From Steroidobacteraceae bacterium (GTDB lineage Bacteria > Pseudomonadota > Gammaproteobacteria > Steroidobacterales > Steroidobacteraceae), in assembly GCA_027531255.1 (NCBI GenBank), contig JAPZRU010000029.1, positions 1 through 56,593 of the forward strand: a stretch of 56,593 nucleotides of DNA, written 5' to 3'. Below the pieces are notes generated by a model. That model saw nothing but the letters and a program-made list of their open reading frames with translations. It ran no database searches and was not told where the DNA came from. The translations under genes and the position numbers were made by a program. Position 1 is the stretch's first letter, and each line of letters starts with the position of its first letter. Below, in pieces: positions 34,087 to 41,422 of the stretch.

Positions 34087-35156
34087 CGGGTACGCAGCGG
34101 CTCCGGAGCCGGGAAGCTTCGCGCTGCTCGCCCTCGGTCTGGCCGGTTTGGCGACGGCGCGTCGGCACCGCCGCCGAGCGTCAGGCGGGCGCGGTCCACC
34201 GCCGCTTCCGCCGCGCCCTCGCACTCGATCACGACGTCCAGCGGATCCGGCACGTTCGGCGCATAGGCCGCGCGCACCACGCATTCGCGCGCGCCGGCTC
34301 GCACGGCCTCCAGCGCCAGCTCGCGCGCGACCCGCGCGCCGTAGCGGTCCACGTGCCGCGGATCCTTGCCGTAGATCGCGCCGCCGCCCAGCGGTACGCG
34401 CGGGCCGTAGTAGTCCATCACGAGCTTGCGCCCCGTCTGGCCGTTGTCCTTGCGGCTCCCAGCGTCGGACAGTGGCCCGTTCGGGTTGACGAGCAGCTCC
34501 ACGTCGCTCCATGCCGCACGCCACCGCGAGTCGCGTCGCCGCAGCTCCAGGTACTTCGCCGCCAGCACCGGCCCCACGCGCGCCGCCAGCTCGAACACGC
34601 TCGTCTCCTCGGGATGCTCTAGGGTCACCAGCACGTGCTCGAGCGCCCAGCCGTCGTGGTCCTCGCGCAGCCGCACCAGCAGCTTGCCGTCCGGCCCGCA
34701 GCGAGCGAGAGCGCCACCGCGGCATGCGTCCCACAGGGCATTGCGGAACGCGAGCGCGAGAAAGTGCTCGGGCGGCAGCCAATCCACCTTCGCGTCGTAG
34801 CCCGCCCAGCCGATCACGATGGCCTGGTCGTTCACGTGCCGCGTCCAGCGCGTGGGATCCACGTCGTAGCGGCACACGGCGTTCGTGACCACCCAGGCAT
34901 CGCGCGGCCGCGCCGGGTCCACGGCGCGCGCGATCGCGTCGAACGTGTCGGTTGCAATCGTGTCGACGTCGAGCATGGTGCCGCCGCGCACGGCATAGCC
35001 GCCGGACAGCCACAGCCGGTCGCACCAGAGGCCGGCCTCCACCTGCACGTAGGCCTCCGGGTCCACCGCGAGCGCGGCCTGCACGATCGCCTCGGCCACG
35101 GCGTCGCAGCGCTTGTCCGGGTGGCCAGGCAGCACGGCCTCGCTGAATCGGATCAT
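34083..35156 (-). CDS. Atypical S-adenosylmethionine synthetase-like protein
   Basis: A 357-residue relative of methionine adenosyltransferase (MetK), which makes SAM from methionine and ATP. Recognisable landmarks are LPGHPDK (9-15), DPEAYVQVEAG (32-42), NDQAIVIGWAG (109-119) at the place of the GAGDQG flexible-loop segment, DNGQTGRKLVMDYYG (237-251) and GGGAIYGKDPRHVDR (257-271). Nucleotide- and metal-binding parts are therefore largely kept, while the methionine-side loop is changed. It is unlikely to be the housekeeping MetK: it lies in an operon with MoxR and VWA proteins and overlaps both neighbours by ATGA. It could make SAM or a SAM-like product locally. The C-terminal ~40 residues are Arg/Pro-rich and atypical. 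Confidence 0.75.
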   Translation of the reverse strand: MIRFSEAVLPGHPDKRCDAVAEAIVQAALAVDPEAYVQVEAGLWCDRLWLSGGYAVRGGTMLDVDTIATDTFDAIARAVDPARPRDAWVVTNAVCRYDVDPTRWTRHVNDQAIVIGWAGYDAKVDWLPPEHFLALAFRNALWDACRGGALARCGPDGKLLVRLREDHDGWALEHVLVTLEHPEETSVFELAARVGPVLAAKYLELRRRDSRWRAAWSDVELLVNPNGPLSDAGSRKDNGQTGRKLVMDYYGPRVPLGGGAIYGKDPRHVDRYGARVARELALEAVRAGARECVVRAAYAPNVPDPLDVVIECEGAAEAAVDRARLTLGGGADAPSPNRPDRGRAARSFPAPEPLRTR

Positions 35157-36550
35157 GTCGGCAGCCTCCCGAGCTGCGAGTACGGAATGCCTGCGGCGCG
35201 CAGCGGCGCGGGATTGCCGTCGCGCGTGACGACTGCGTGGAGACGCGTGCCGCGCGTGGCCGCGAGCTGCAGGCGCGTGATGCTCTCGACGTAGCCGTCG
35301 GTCACGATCACCGCGGCCGATGGTCTCGTCCGGGCCACGTGCTCGAGCACGCAGGCGAGGCTGGTGCCGCCGGACGTGTCGGCCTTCAGCTGCCCCCGTT
35401 CGATCACCGCGGGCGCCACCACGGTGCTGAAAGCCCAGAAGGGCCGGCGTATCCAGCGCGACAGCGAGCCGAGCAGTCCGACGATCAGCGGCATCTCGGC
35501 GTTCATCGAGCCGGAGACGTCGAGGTACACCTGCGCGCGGCCCTCCGGGCGCTCGGCGATCCCGGACCACGTGGCCTCCGGCAGGAACGGCGACCACGTC
35601 GCGCGCAGGAACGCACGGCGGTCCGACGGCGACAGCACCGGCAGGCGGGCGGTGACGGGCACCGCCGAGCGCGGCGACCCCGGCGCCGGCGCGAGATGAC
35701 GCTTCAGCACTTCAAGCGTGCGGCGCTTCCACTCGGCGAGCGCCACGTGCCTCGCGTCGACCAGCGTCGAGTAGGCCGCAGCGCCCGGTCCGCGACCCGC
35801 GCTCCGCCAGATGCCGCCGCCGTTCAGTTCGCGTCCGGCGCGCGCCAGCGCTTCGTCGAGGGCGTCGGAAGACTCGAAGTCGTCCGTGTGATTGCCGAGG
35901 AGCCGTCCGGCGCCGGGGAGGGCGCCGTCGCTCGGCGTCGCGCCTTCGCGAGCGCCGCGAACGCTGGCGGAGACCGCCCCGTCGCCAGCCAGGACACCTG
36001 CCTCCGGTGCCAGCTCCGCCGCCAGTTGTTCGAGGTCGTCCGCGATCACGGTGCCGCGGTAGAGCCCCTGCCACGTGGACCACCAGCGCGGCGCCGCGCC
36101 GCGCCGCGCCTGCACCGCGCGGTCGTGAGGCCAGCGCGCCTCCGCGTCGGTCATCGGCCGCAGCAGGCGCCCCAGCCCCGTCTCGGCGGCGTAGTAGCGC
36201 GACATCAGCTCCGAATACGCAGGCCCCAGCTGCCGGTGGATGATCGCGTTGATCACCGCGTCGAGCGCCAGGTGCCGCGCGGGCGTGAGGCGACCCGGCA
36301 GGCTGGTGTGCCGCAGCAGCACGTGCAGGAACTCGTGGCAGAGCACGGCCTTGACGTGCTCCGCCGTGCGGCAGTGGCGTCGCACGAAGGCGAGGTTGAT
36401 CAGGAGGCGCGGCCGGGCCTCGCAGGTCACCGCCAGCGTCGGCACCGCGTCCGTGAACTCGACCGCGACGATCTTCAGCAGCGCGCGGATCGCGAACGGG
36501 TTCTCGTCGATCAGCTCGCCGATCAGTGCGCGGATCTCGAAGGCGTTCAT
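35153..36550 (-). CDS. Putative metallopeptidase with C-terminal VWA-like domain (DUF2201 type)
   Basis: A 465-residue protein. The N-terminal half has a zinc-protease helix LCHEFLHVLLRH with HExxH at residues 72-76. A disordered Gly/Ala/Asp-rich middle follows (about 180-260). The C-terminal VWA-like domain has a MIDAS-type DVSGSMN at 344-350 and later TSGGTSLACVL and VIVTDGYVE. DUF2201-type proteins regularly pair with MoxR AAA+ ATPases, the ATPase remodelling targets bound by the VWA domain. ATGA overlaps join it to the 132-residue protein before it and to the SAM-synthetase-like gene after it. Proteolysis or metal-dependent binding has not been shown for this protein; both are inferred from motifs. 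Confidence 0.8.
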   Translation of the reverse strand: MNAFEIRALIGELIDENPFAIRALLKIVAVEFTDAVPTLAVTCEARPRLLINLAFVRRHCRTAEHVKAVLCHEFLHVLLRHTSLPGRLTPARHLALDAVINAIIHRQLGPAYSELMSRYYAAETGLGRLLRPMTDAEARWPHDRAVQARRGAAPRWWSTWQGLYRGTVIADDLEQLAAELAPEAGVLAGDGAVSASVRGAREGATPSDGALPGAGRLLGNHTDDFESSDALDEALARAGRELNGGGIWRSAGRGPGAAAYSTLVDARHVALAEWKRRTLEVLKRHLAPAPGSPRSAVPVTARLPVLSPSDRRAFLRATWSPFLPEATWSGIAERPEGRAQVYLDVSGSMNAEMPLIVGLLGSLSRWIRRPFWAFSTVVAPAVIERGQLKADTSGGTSLACVLEHVARTRPSAAVIVTDGYVESITRLQLAATRGTRLHAVVTRDGNPAPLRAAGIPYSQLGRLPT

Positions 36551-36945
36551 GCGTAGAAGCTCTCCGCCTCGTGGAGCTCGACGCAGCGCGTCAGGCTCGC
36601 GCGCGTCCACAGCACCGGGCGCGCGGGGTCGTACTGGAACGGCGTGCAGAGGCCGAGCAGCAGCGCCTGCTCGAGCAGCTGCTCGTCGCCGAGGCTCGCC
36701 ACGGGCGGCGCCCAGGCCGCGCCCGGCACCACGCGGCACAGCAGCGGCCGCACCGGCACCGGGTAGCGCGCGCGCAGCTGTTCCGGGTCGTCGAGCCCGA
36801 GACGCGCGAGGGCCCGGAGCACGCAGGTCAGCGGGTCGAGCCCGCCGAAGTTCACGCCGGCGCGCAGCGTGCGGGGCAGGTGGATGCGCGAGCGCTCGTC
36901 GCGCAGCAGGCTCGCGACGACCCGCTCGGCGCGGCGGCGGCTCAT
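36547..36945 (-). CDS. Hypothetical 132-residue protein in MoxR-VWA operon
   Basis: A small cytoplasmic protein with no signal or membrane segment and no family I recognise. It is basic at the N-terminus (SRRRAERVVASLLRDERSR) and helical in the second half (LGDEQLLEQALLLGLC). Its stop overlaps the start of the VWA gene (ATGA), so it is translated together with that gene. The gap of 740 bases to the MoxR gene, filled by an inverted parDE module, suggests the operon was once continuous here. The ATG at 36945 is the only start that excludes low-complexity sequence upstream. It may be an adaptor between ATPase and VWA protein; that is speculation. Confidence 0.6.
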   Translation of the reverse strand: MSRRRAERVVASLLRDERSRIHLPRTLRAGVNFGGLDPLTCVLRALARLGLDDPEQLRARYPVPVRPLLCRVVPGAAWAPPVASLGDEQLLEQALLLGLCTPFQYDPARPVLWTRASLTRCVELHEAESFYA

Positions 36946-37065
36946 CGGGCCGCCGCTGTTGGCGCGGACGCGATCCGCTACGCCGTAATCGCCCAAACGG
37001 GCGCGAAAGGCACGGCTGCCGCCGTGGAGGAGCATGCCACCCTGCGCTGCATGGACCACTCTACC

Positions 37066-37078
37066 GATAACAATTATC
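37066..37078. promoter_or_regulatory. Inverted repeat, probable ParD operator
   Basis: GATAA (37066-37070) and TTATC (37074-37078) form a perfect inverted repeat with a CAA spacer, 34 bases before the parD start. It is a rare AT-rich spot and probably overlaps the module's promoter. Autorepression by ParD is typical of the family. Confidence 0.5.
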
Positions 37079-37111
37079 ATCCCAGCCACTGCACACCCGG
37101 AAGCTTCGCCA

Positions 37112-37408
37112 ATGCCCAGCAGCGTGGACCTCGGCGAGAACCTCGAGAGCATCGTCGAAGAGCTCGTACGTCGAGGTCGGTTCAACTCGCGCAGCGAGGT
37201 CCTACGCGCGGGCGTCCGGTTGCTGCACGAGCGCGAGGTCCGAATCGCCGAGCTGGATGCCATGATCGCGAAAGGCATCGCGGATGCGGATGCGGGACGC
37301 GTGGCAGACGTGGATACGGTTATCAATCGGCTCAAGGCCGAAATCGCTTCGCGGCGAGCGTCCGCGAAGCGCCGGCGCGGCGTGTCGTCTTCACGACCGC
37401 GGCGATAG
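37112..37408 (+). CDS. parD: ParD-family antitoxin (CopG/ribbon-helix-helix)
   Basis: A 98-residue antitoxin with a ribbon-helix-helix N-terminus (SVDLGENLESIVEELVRRGRFNSRSEVLRAGVRLL, written here as motifs SVDLGE, LVRRGRFNSRSEVLRAG), the standard ParD pattern. The acidic middle (ELDAMIAKGIADADAGRVADVD) should bind the toxin. The start at ATG 37112 removes an upstream stretch without similarity. It overlaps the toxin frame by about 28 bases, so the two are coupled. The module points against the MoxR operon that surrounds it. Confidence 0.85.
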   Translation: MPSSVDLGENLESIVEELVRRGRFNSRSEVLRAGVRLLHEREVRIAELDAMIAKGIADADAGRVADVDTVINRLKAEIASRRASAKRRRGVSSSRPRR

Positions 37409-37674
37409 ACGATCTGCGGGAGATCGCCGGCTGGATCGAGGCGAACGACGTCCGGCAAGCGGGCCGCTGGCTCGAGAAGCTGCGCCGTCGGGCGCTGCAA
37501 CTCGGCGAGATGCCTTACGCCTTCCCGTTGGCGAAGTTGCCTGCCGCCCCAGGAATCCGTGCTCGGCCCGTGGACGCCTACATGATCTACTACCGGGTGC
37601 GGGAGGATGAGGTCCAAATCCTCCGGGTGGTTCACGCTGCCCGCGATGCCGGAGCCCTGAGCCTCGACGGCTGA
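37381..37674 (+). CDS. parE: ParE-family toxin, start codon not identifiable
   Basis: About 97 residues of a RelE/ParE-superfamily toxin: RRVVFTTAAIDDLREIAGWI at the start, then GRWLEKLRRRALQLGEMPYAFPLAKLP, and the final strand YYRVREDEVQILRVVHAARD. ParE toxins usually inhibit gyrase. In this frame no ATG, GTG, TTG or CTG occurs in the more than 100 bases before the recognisable N-terminus, so the given start is only where homology begins. Translation may use a rare start codon or a frameshift from parD, or a base may be missing. The stop at 37672-37674 lies 10 bases from the convergent MoxR gene stop. Confidence 0.75.
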   Translation, partial: RVVFTTAAIDDLREIAGWIEANDVRQAGRWLEKLRRRALQLGEMPYAFPLAKLPAAPGIRARPVDAYMIYYRVREDEVQILRVVHAARDAGALSLDG

Positions 37675-37684
37675 CGCGCGGCGG

Positions 37685-39238
37685 TCACGCAACGACATTG
37701 CCGCTCACCTCCACGAGTCCCCGCTCGCGCAGCAGTTGCACGCAGTTCTCGATCTTCAGCTCCAGGTCTCCCGGCGCCTCGACCGCGATGCCCCGCACCA
37801 CGCACGCGGTCAGGAACTGCTTCGCCCGCGCGAGGCGCGCGCCCTCGATCCGCTCCAGGACTCGCGCGATCGTCGTGATCGCCGGGTGGCTCGTGCCCTT
37901 CTCGCTCAGGCGCTCCTGCCAGGCGATCTCGCCCTCGGCGTCCAGCAGCGGCACCGCGAGCCGGGCGAGATCGTTCACGCCCTCCGCGCCGATCGGCAGC
38001 TTCCCGGTCAGCGCCGCGGGGTAGACCGCGAACGCGAACGCACTCGCGCGGTCCGGCTTCTCGTTCGCGATCAGCTGCGCCACCGCCTGCGAGCCCGCGT
38101 CCGGGTCGGTGCAGTGGTCGAGCAGCACCTCGAGTTTGCGGTGCAGCTGCGGCTCCGCGAGGAAGCGGTGGATCCACGCGTCCGCGCTCTCGCGCGAGGC
38201 GTCCCACGCGACGCGATGCGCGGCGGCCACCACCTGCGGGTCCACTGCCTGGCCCCACGTGGCGTGCGGCAGGCTGCACTCGAGCACGCTCTTCCAGAGC
38301 CGCGTGCTCGCGCGGCCGGCGACGACGGTCGCTGCGATCAGGCTGCGCGCGAGCAGCCGGGCGCGCCGCGGGGACACGCGCACGCTCGCGCCGTTCAGCG
38401 CGGAGACCACGCTCGTGACGTAGCTCGTCACGGGCGCGGGGCACGCGTCGGCCTGGGCCACGAAGTCGGCGCGCCACTGCTTCAGCGCAGCGCGCAGTCG
38501 CTCGTTCGGCGCCGTGACGCGGCCTTCGCCCGATGGCGCGACGATCGCCGCCTGCTGCTCGGGCGAGAGATCGCTCCAGTCGGAAGCCTGCACGATCAGC
38601 GCGAAACGATCCGCCAGCGCCGGATCGAGCGGTTCGGAGCCGGCATAGTCCTCGCCGCCGTCCTGGTCCGCGCTGCACGGGTTCATCGCGGCCCAGCGGT
38701 AACGGAGTCGCTTCAGCGCGAGGCCCTGCAGCTTCCGCTCGTGCACCAGCGCGAACAGGCGGTTCTGGTGCTCCGGCTTGCAGCGGCTGATCTCGTCGAC
38801 GAGCACGGACTCGGCGCCCCAGACGGTCGCGGGCGTCTCGAGGAAGCGCACGGTCGCGTGCGCGTCGTCGGGGTAGGGGAAGCCGACGAGATCGTCGAAC
38901 GAGATCAGGCTCGCGTTGTAGTGGCGGTGCTCGAGGCCGAGCGCCTCGGAGAGCGTGTTCAGGAGGTACGTCTTGCCGGTGCCGCTGCGGCCGACGAGCA
39001 GCAGGGGATCCTCGGTGACGAGCGCGGCGAGGATCGCCGTTTCGTAGCGGTCGAAGCCGTAGACGCCGAGTTCGGCGAGGCGGAAACGATCGGCGCGCGT
39101 GGCGCGGCACGCATCGACTTCGCGGGCGGCCGAACGATCTTCGGTCGCCGCCGGCACGGCGGCCGGTGGCGATGCAGGAACGGGACGAGGCTGGGTGCCG
39201 CGCCGACGGACGGGCACGCGCGATCGAGCGGACGACAT
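37685..39238 (-). CDS. MoxR-type AAA+ ATPase
   Basis: A 517-residue ATPase. After a Pro/Ala/Arg-rich N-terminus (1-50), Walker A is GRSGTGKT (83-90), Walker B is SVLVDEISR (about 144-152), and a MoxR-like segment follows (HQNRLFALVHERKLQG, WAAMNPCS with the sensor-1 Asn, LDPALADRFAL with the Arg finger region). The C-terminal part is helical. MoxR ATPases remodel protein complexes together with VWA partners. The start at 39238 follows AAAGAGGAGAG. It is the first gene of a leftward operon with the 132-residue protein, the HExxH/VWA protein and the SAM-synthetase-like protein, but parDE now separates it from the rest. A terminator hairpin stands about 90 bases upstream. Confidence 0.85.
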   Translation of the reverse strand: MSSARSRVPVRRRGTQPRPVPASPPAAVPAATEDRSAAREVDACRATRADRFRLAELGVYGFDRYETAILAALVTEDPLLLVGRSGTGKTYLLNTLSEALGLEHRHYNASLISFDDLVGFPYPDDAHATVRFLETPATVWGAESVLVDEISRCKPEHQNRLFALVHERKLQGLALKRLRYRWAAMNPCSADQDGGEDYAGSEPLDPALADRFALIVQASDWSDLSPEQQAAIVAPSGEGRVTAPNERLRAALKQWRADFVAQADACPAPVTSYVTSVVSALNGASVRVSPRRARLLARSLIAATVVAGRASTRLWKSVLECSLPHATWGQAVDPQVVAAAHRVAWDASRESADAWIHRFLAEPQLHRKLEVLLDHCTDPDAGSQAVAQLIANEKPDRASAFAFAVYPAALTGKLPIGAEGVNDLARLAVPLLDAEGEIAWQERLSEKGTSHPAITTIARVLERIEGARLARAKQFLTACVVRGIAVEAPGDLELKIENCVQLLRERGLVEVSGNVVA

Positions 39239-39328
39239 GCGTCTCTCCTCTTTAGCGGAATGGGCACGACGCCCCGGGCCGCAATTCGGAACAAATCCCC
39301 GGGCCCGTGAGGTGGGCCAGGCCTGAAA

Positions 39329-39353
39329 CGAAAAACCCCGCACGAGGCGGGGT
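39329..39353 (-). terminator. Rho-independent terminator in the MoxR leader
   Basis: Read on the minus strand, CCCCGC-CTCGT-GCGGGG is followed by TTTTTCG. The stem occupies 39336-39341 and 39347-39352. It faces the MoxR gene and ends about 90 bases before its start, so it would end a short leader or small RNA unless read through. Attenuation is possible. Confidence 0.65.
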
Positions 39354-39712
39354 CGGCGTCCGCTTCGTTGCTCCTGCGAGCCGCATCCGCCCTTGCGAGC
39401 GAGCCACCTTGCCCGGACTGGGCAGGTTGGCGGGGGCCGACCCCACTCACGATGCGCGAACGATCCTACGAGCGTTCGAGGAGCAAGGCAACCGCACGCG
39501 CGCGCCGCGCTCGCGAAGCTCGCGGGCCGGTACGCGATCGTCGTGACCCGCAATCTCACGCGCGCGAAGCAGTGGATCCGCAGCCGTGCGCGCGGCAGGC
39601 CCGCAGCGCTGCCTGACTATCGCCATGGCTCGAGAGTCGACGGGAAAGCCCTAGTCGGATGCGTGCTCACATTTGCCGATCCAGCTGGCGTCACTGTCCT
39701 GAAGGTGATACA

Positions 39713-39747
39713 AATCCTAGGTACGTAAGTCCTATATACCTAGTATT
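39713..39747. promoter_or_regulatory. AbiE operator-like inverted repeat with embedded -10
   Basis: AATCCTAGGTA (39713-39723) and TACCTAGTATT (39737-39747) form an 11-base inverted repeat with one mismatch and a 13-base spacer. A TATATA -10-like box (39733-39738) lies within it, six bases before the antitoxin gene. AbiEi antitoxins are known to repress their own promoters through inverted repeats. Confidence 0.6.
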
Positions 39748-39753
39748 CGTATC

Positions 39754-40371
39754 ATGGTCACAGCCCGATCCCAACGCGAAGTGGCGCGCGGTCTGCTGAA
39801 GAGGCACGGAATCCTGCGCCTTCGGGAACTGCGCGAGTCGGGCATCACGGCAGCGACGATCAGCCGGATGGAACGCGCCGGCGAGGTGATGCGCCTGTCG
39901 CGCGGCGTCTACCAGCTGCCCGACGCCGACCTGGAGCCGAATCACAGTCTGGCGGAGGCCGCGAAGCGCGTTCCCAAGGGCGTGGTGTGTCTCGTCTCGG
40001 CCCTGGCGTTCCACGGTCTGACGGACCAGCTGCCCTCGAGAGTCTGGATCGCGATCGGACCGAAGGACTGGGCGCCGCAACGTGGCGGTCCCGGTATCCG
40101 GATCGTGCGCTTCACGGATGCCCTGCGCACCCACAGCGTCGAGACACATTCCATCGAAGGCGTGCCCGTGAGGATCTTCGGCGCGGCCAAGACCGTGGCG
40201 GATTGCTTCCGTCATCGCCGCACGGTGGGGCTGCCGGTCGCGATCGAGGGACTTCAGGAGGCGCTGCGGCAACGCAAGGCGACGCCCGCGGAAATCGCCA
40301 GGCAGGCGGCGACAGGCGGCGTGTCGACGGTCGTCAGGCCATACCTGGAGGCGCTTACCGCCAATGCCTGA
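39754..40371 (+). CDS. abiEi: AbiEi-type antitoxin / transcriptional regulator (type IV toxin-antitoxin)
   Basis: A 205-residue protein with an N-terminal winged-helix domain (about 1-70: LLKRHGILRLRELRESGITAATISRMERAGEVMRLSRGVY) and an AbiEi C-terminal domain (VCLVSALAFHGLTDQLPS, IRIVRFTDAL, VRIFGAAKTVADCFRHR). Antitoxins of this kind both repress the operon and neutralise the nucleotidyltransferase toxin without a tight complex. ATG 39754 is only six bases from the operator repeat, so the message may be nearly leaderless. It overlaps the toxin gene by eight bases. AbiE systems can give phage resistance by abortive infection. Confidence 0.88.
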   Translation: MVTARSQREVARGLLKRHGILRLRELRESGITAATISRMERAGEVMRLSRGVYQLPDADLEPNHSLAEAAKRVPKGVVCLVSALAFHGLTDQLPSRVWIAIGPKDWAPQRGGPGIRIVRFTDALRTHSVETHSIEGVPVRIFGAAKTVADCFRHRRTVGLPVAIEGLQEALRQRKATPAEIARQAATGGVSTVVRPYLEALTANA

Positions 40372-41239
40372 CAAGATCACGAATCTCGGCGCATCGATTC
40401 GGGCGCGTCTGCAGAACGTCTCGCGCGAAGCCGGCCAGGGCTTCGAACTCGTACTCACCCGCTACGCACTCGAACGGCTGCTCTTTCGCCTTGCGATATC
40501 CCCCTTCGCCGATCGGTTCGTGCTGAAGGGCGCGATGTTGCTGACCAGTTGGTTCGACGATCCCCACCGTGCAACGCGCGATCTCGACCTCCTGGGGTTC
40601 GGTGACCCGGGCCCGGACGTACTGGTCGCGACCTTCCGGGAAATTCTCGCGACGCACGCGGAAGACGGCATCGCTTTCGACACCGATGCCGTTCGTGTCG
40701 ACCGCATCCGCGAGGATCTCGAGTACGGCGGACTGCGGCTGCGGACGACCGCTTCGATCGGTGGTGCCCGGATCGCCGTCACGGTCGACGTCGCCTTCGG
40801 GGATGCCTTGGAGCCCGGCACCGAGGTCATCGACTACCCCTGTCTTCTCGATCTGCCCGCACCTCGGCTGCGCGCCTATGCTCGAGAAACGGTGATCGCG
40901 GAGAAGTTCCAGGCGATGGTGGTTCTCGGCCGCGCCAACAGCCGGATGAAGGACTTCTACGACGTCTGGCTCCTCTGCCAGTCGTTTCGCTTTGACGACG
41001 ACCGGCTCGCTCGCGCGTTCGCGGCGACGTTCGCGAGGCGAAACACACCACTTCCCACCGAACTGCCGGATGCCCTTACGCCTGCGTTCGCCGAAGATGA
41101 GCAGAAGCAGCAGCAGTGGAATGCGTTCCTCGAACAGGTTGCGGTTCAGCCTGGGGAACTCGGCGGCGTGATCGCGACGATTGCTGAATTCATTCGTCCG
41201 CATGCGGTTGCGGCAGCGAGGATCGGCAGGGAGCCGTGA
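40364..41239 (+). CDS. abiEii: AbiEii/AbiGii-family nucleotidyltransferase toxin
   Basis: A 291-residue protein of the DNA polymerase beta-like nucleotidyltransferase superfamily. Motif I is FVLKGAMLL (about 52-60), followed by the catalytic pair in RATRDLDLLGFG (Asp73 and Asp75). The later conserved Lys/Asp segments RETVIAEKFQAMV and SRMKDFYDVWLL are present. Related toxins add nucleotides to tRNA 3' ends and stop translation. All catalytic motifs seem intact. It is translated from an ATG inside the antitoxin gene's end, so expression is coupled. Confidence 0.88.
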   Translation: MPDKITNLGASIRARLQNVSREAGQGFELVLTRYALERLLFRLAISPFADRFVLKGAMLLTSWFDDPHRATRDLDLLGFGDPGPDVLVATFREILATHAEDGIAFDTDAVRVDRIREDLEYGGLRLRTTASIGGARIAVTVDVAFGDALEPGTEVIDYPCLLDLPAPRLRAYARETVIAEKFQAMVVLGRANSRMKDFYDVWLLCQSFRFDDDRLARAFAATFARRNTPLPTELPDALTPAFAEDEQKQQQWNAFLEQVAVQPGELGGVIATIAEFIRPHAVAAARIGREP

Positions 41240-41317
41240 TTCTCCGGCGGAGCCGTCCTCGAAGACGATGCGGCTGAAGCCGCTCGTGTTCGACAGCGCG
41301 CGCGGCAGGGGATGGTA

Positions 41318-41422
41318 ATGTTAGTGCCAGCGGGGGATGCGGAAGACCCGACGCGGGATCCGCGGTACTACGATTCGACCTTCGAGTACCTGCGGGGCGC
41401 CGGCCTGCCCGTGCTGGAGTAG
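41318..41422 (+). CDS. Short possible gene remnant, 34 residues
   Basis: The frame ends in DPRYYDSTFEYLRGAGLPVLE with natural-looking composition, next to the AbiE toxin gene and immediately before the following ATG. There is no good ribosome site and no family I recognise. It may be the 3' end of a lost gene. Confidence 0.25.
   Translation: MLVPAGDAEDPTRDPRYYDSTFEYLRGAGLPVLE

Larger units (their letters stand above)
39239..39753. other. Intergenic region between MoxR operon and AbiE module
   Basis: It holds the MoxR ribosome site, a leftward terminator hairpin (39331-39352), several further GC-rich stems to about 39450, and the abiE operator at its right edge. On the plus strand, 39477-39605 reads ARAALAKLAGRYAIVVTRNL followed by TRAKQWIRSRARG, which resembles an internal piece of DUF2075/Schlafen-type helicases. 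It has no start and loses similarity quickly, so at best it is a remnant. Confidence 0.4.

Noticed and set aside
36946-37698. Long open minus-strand frame running from the 132-residue gene through the parDE region
   Set aside because: Its amino-acid composition is that of an antisense shadow, with no family match, and the opposite strand encodes clear ParD and ParE proteins.
39353-39470. SAM, SAH, cobalamin, TPP or glycine riboswitch upstream of MoxR
   Set aside because: Stems exist, but none of the conserved core sequences I know could be matched. Recorded only as a terminator with possible leader structure.
39353-39500. tRNA gene upstream of the minus-strand terminator
   Set aside because: No T-loop GTTCGANTC or acceptor-stem pairing could be found on either strand.
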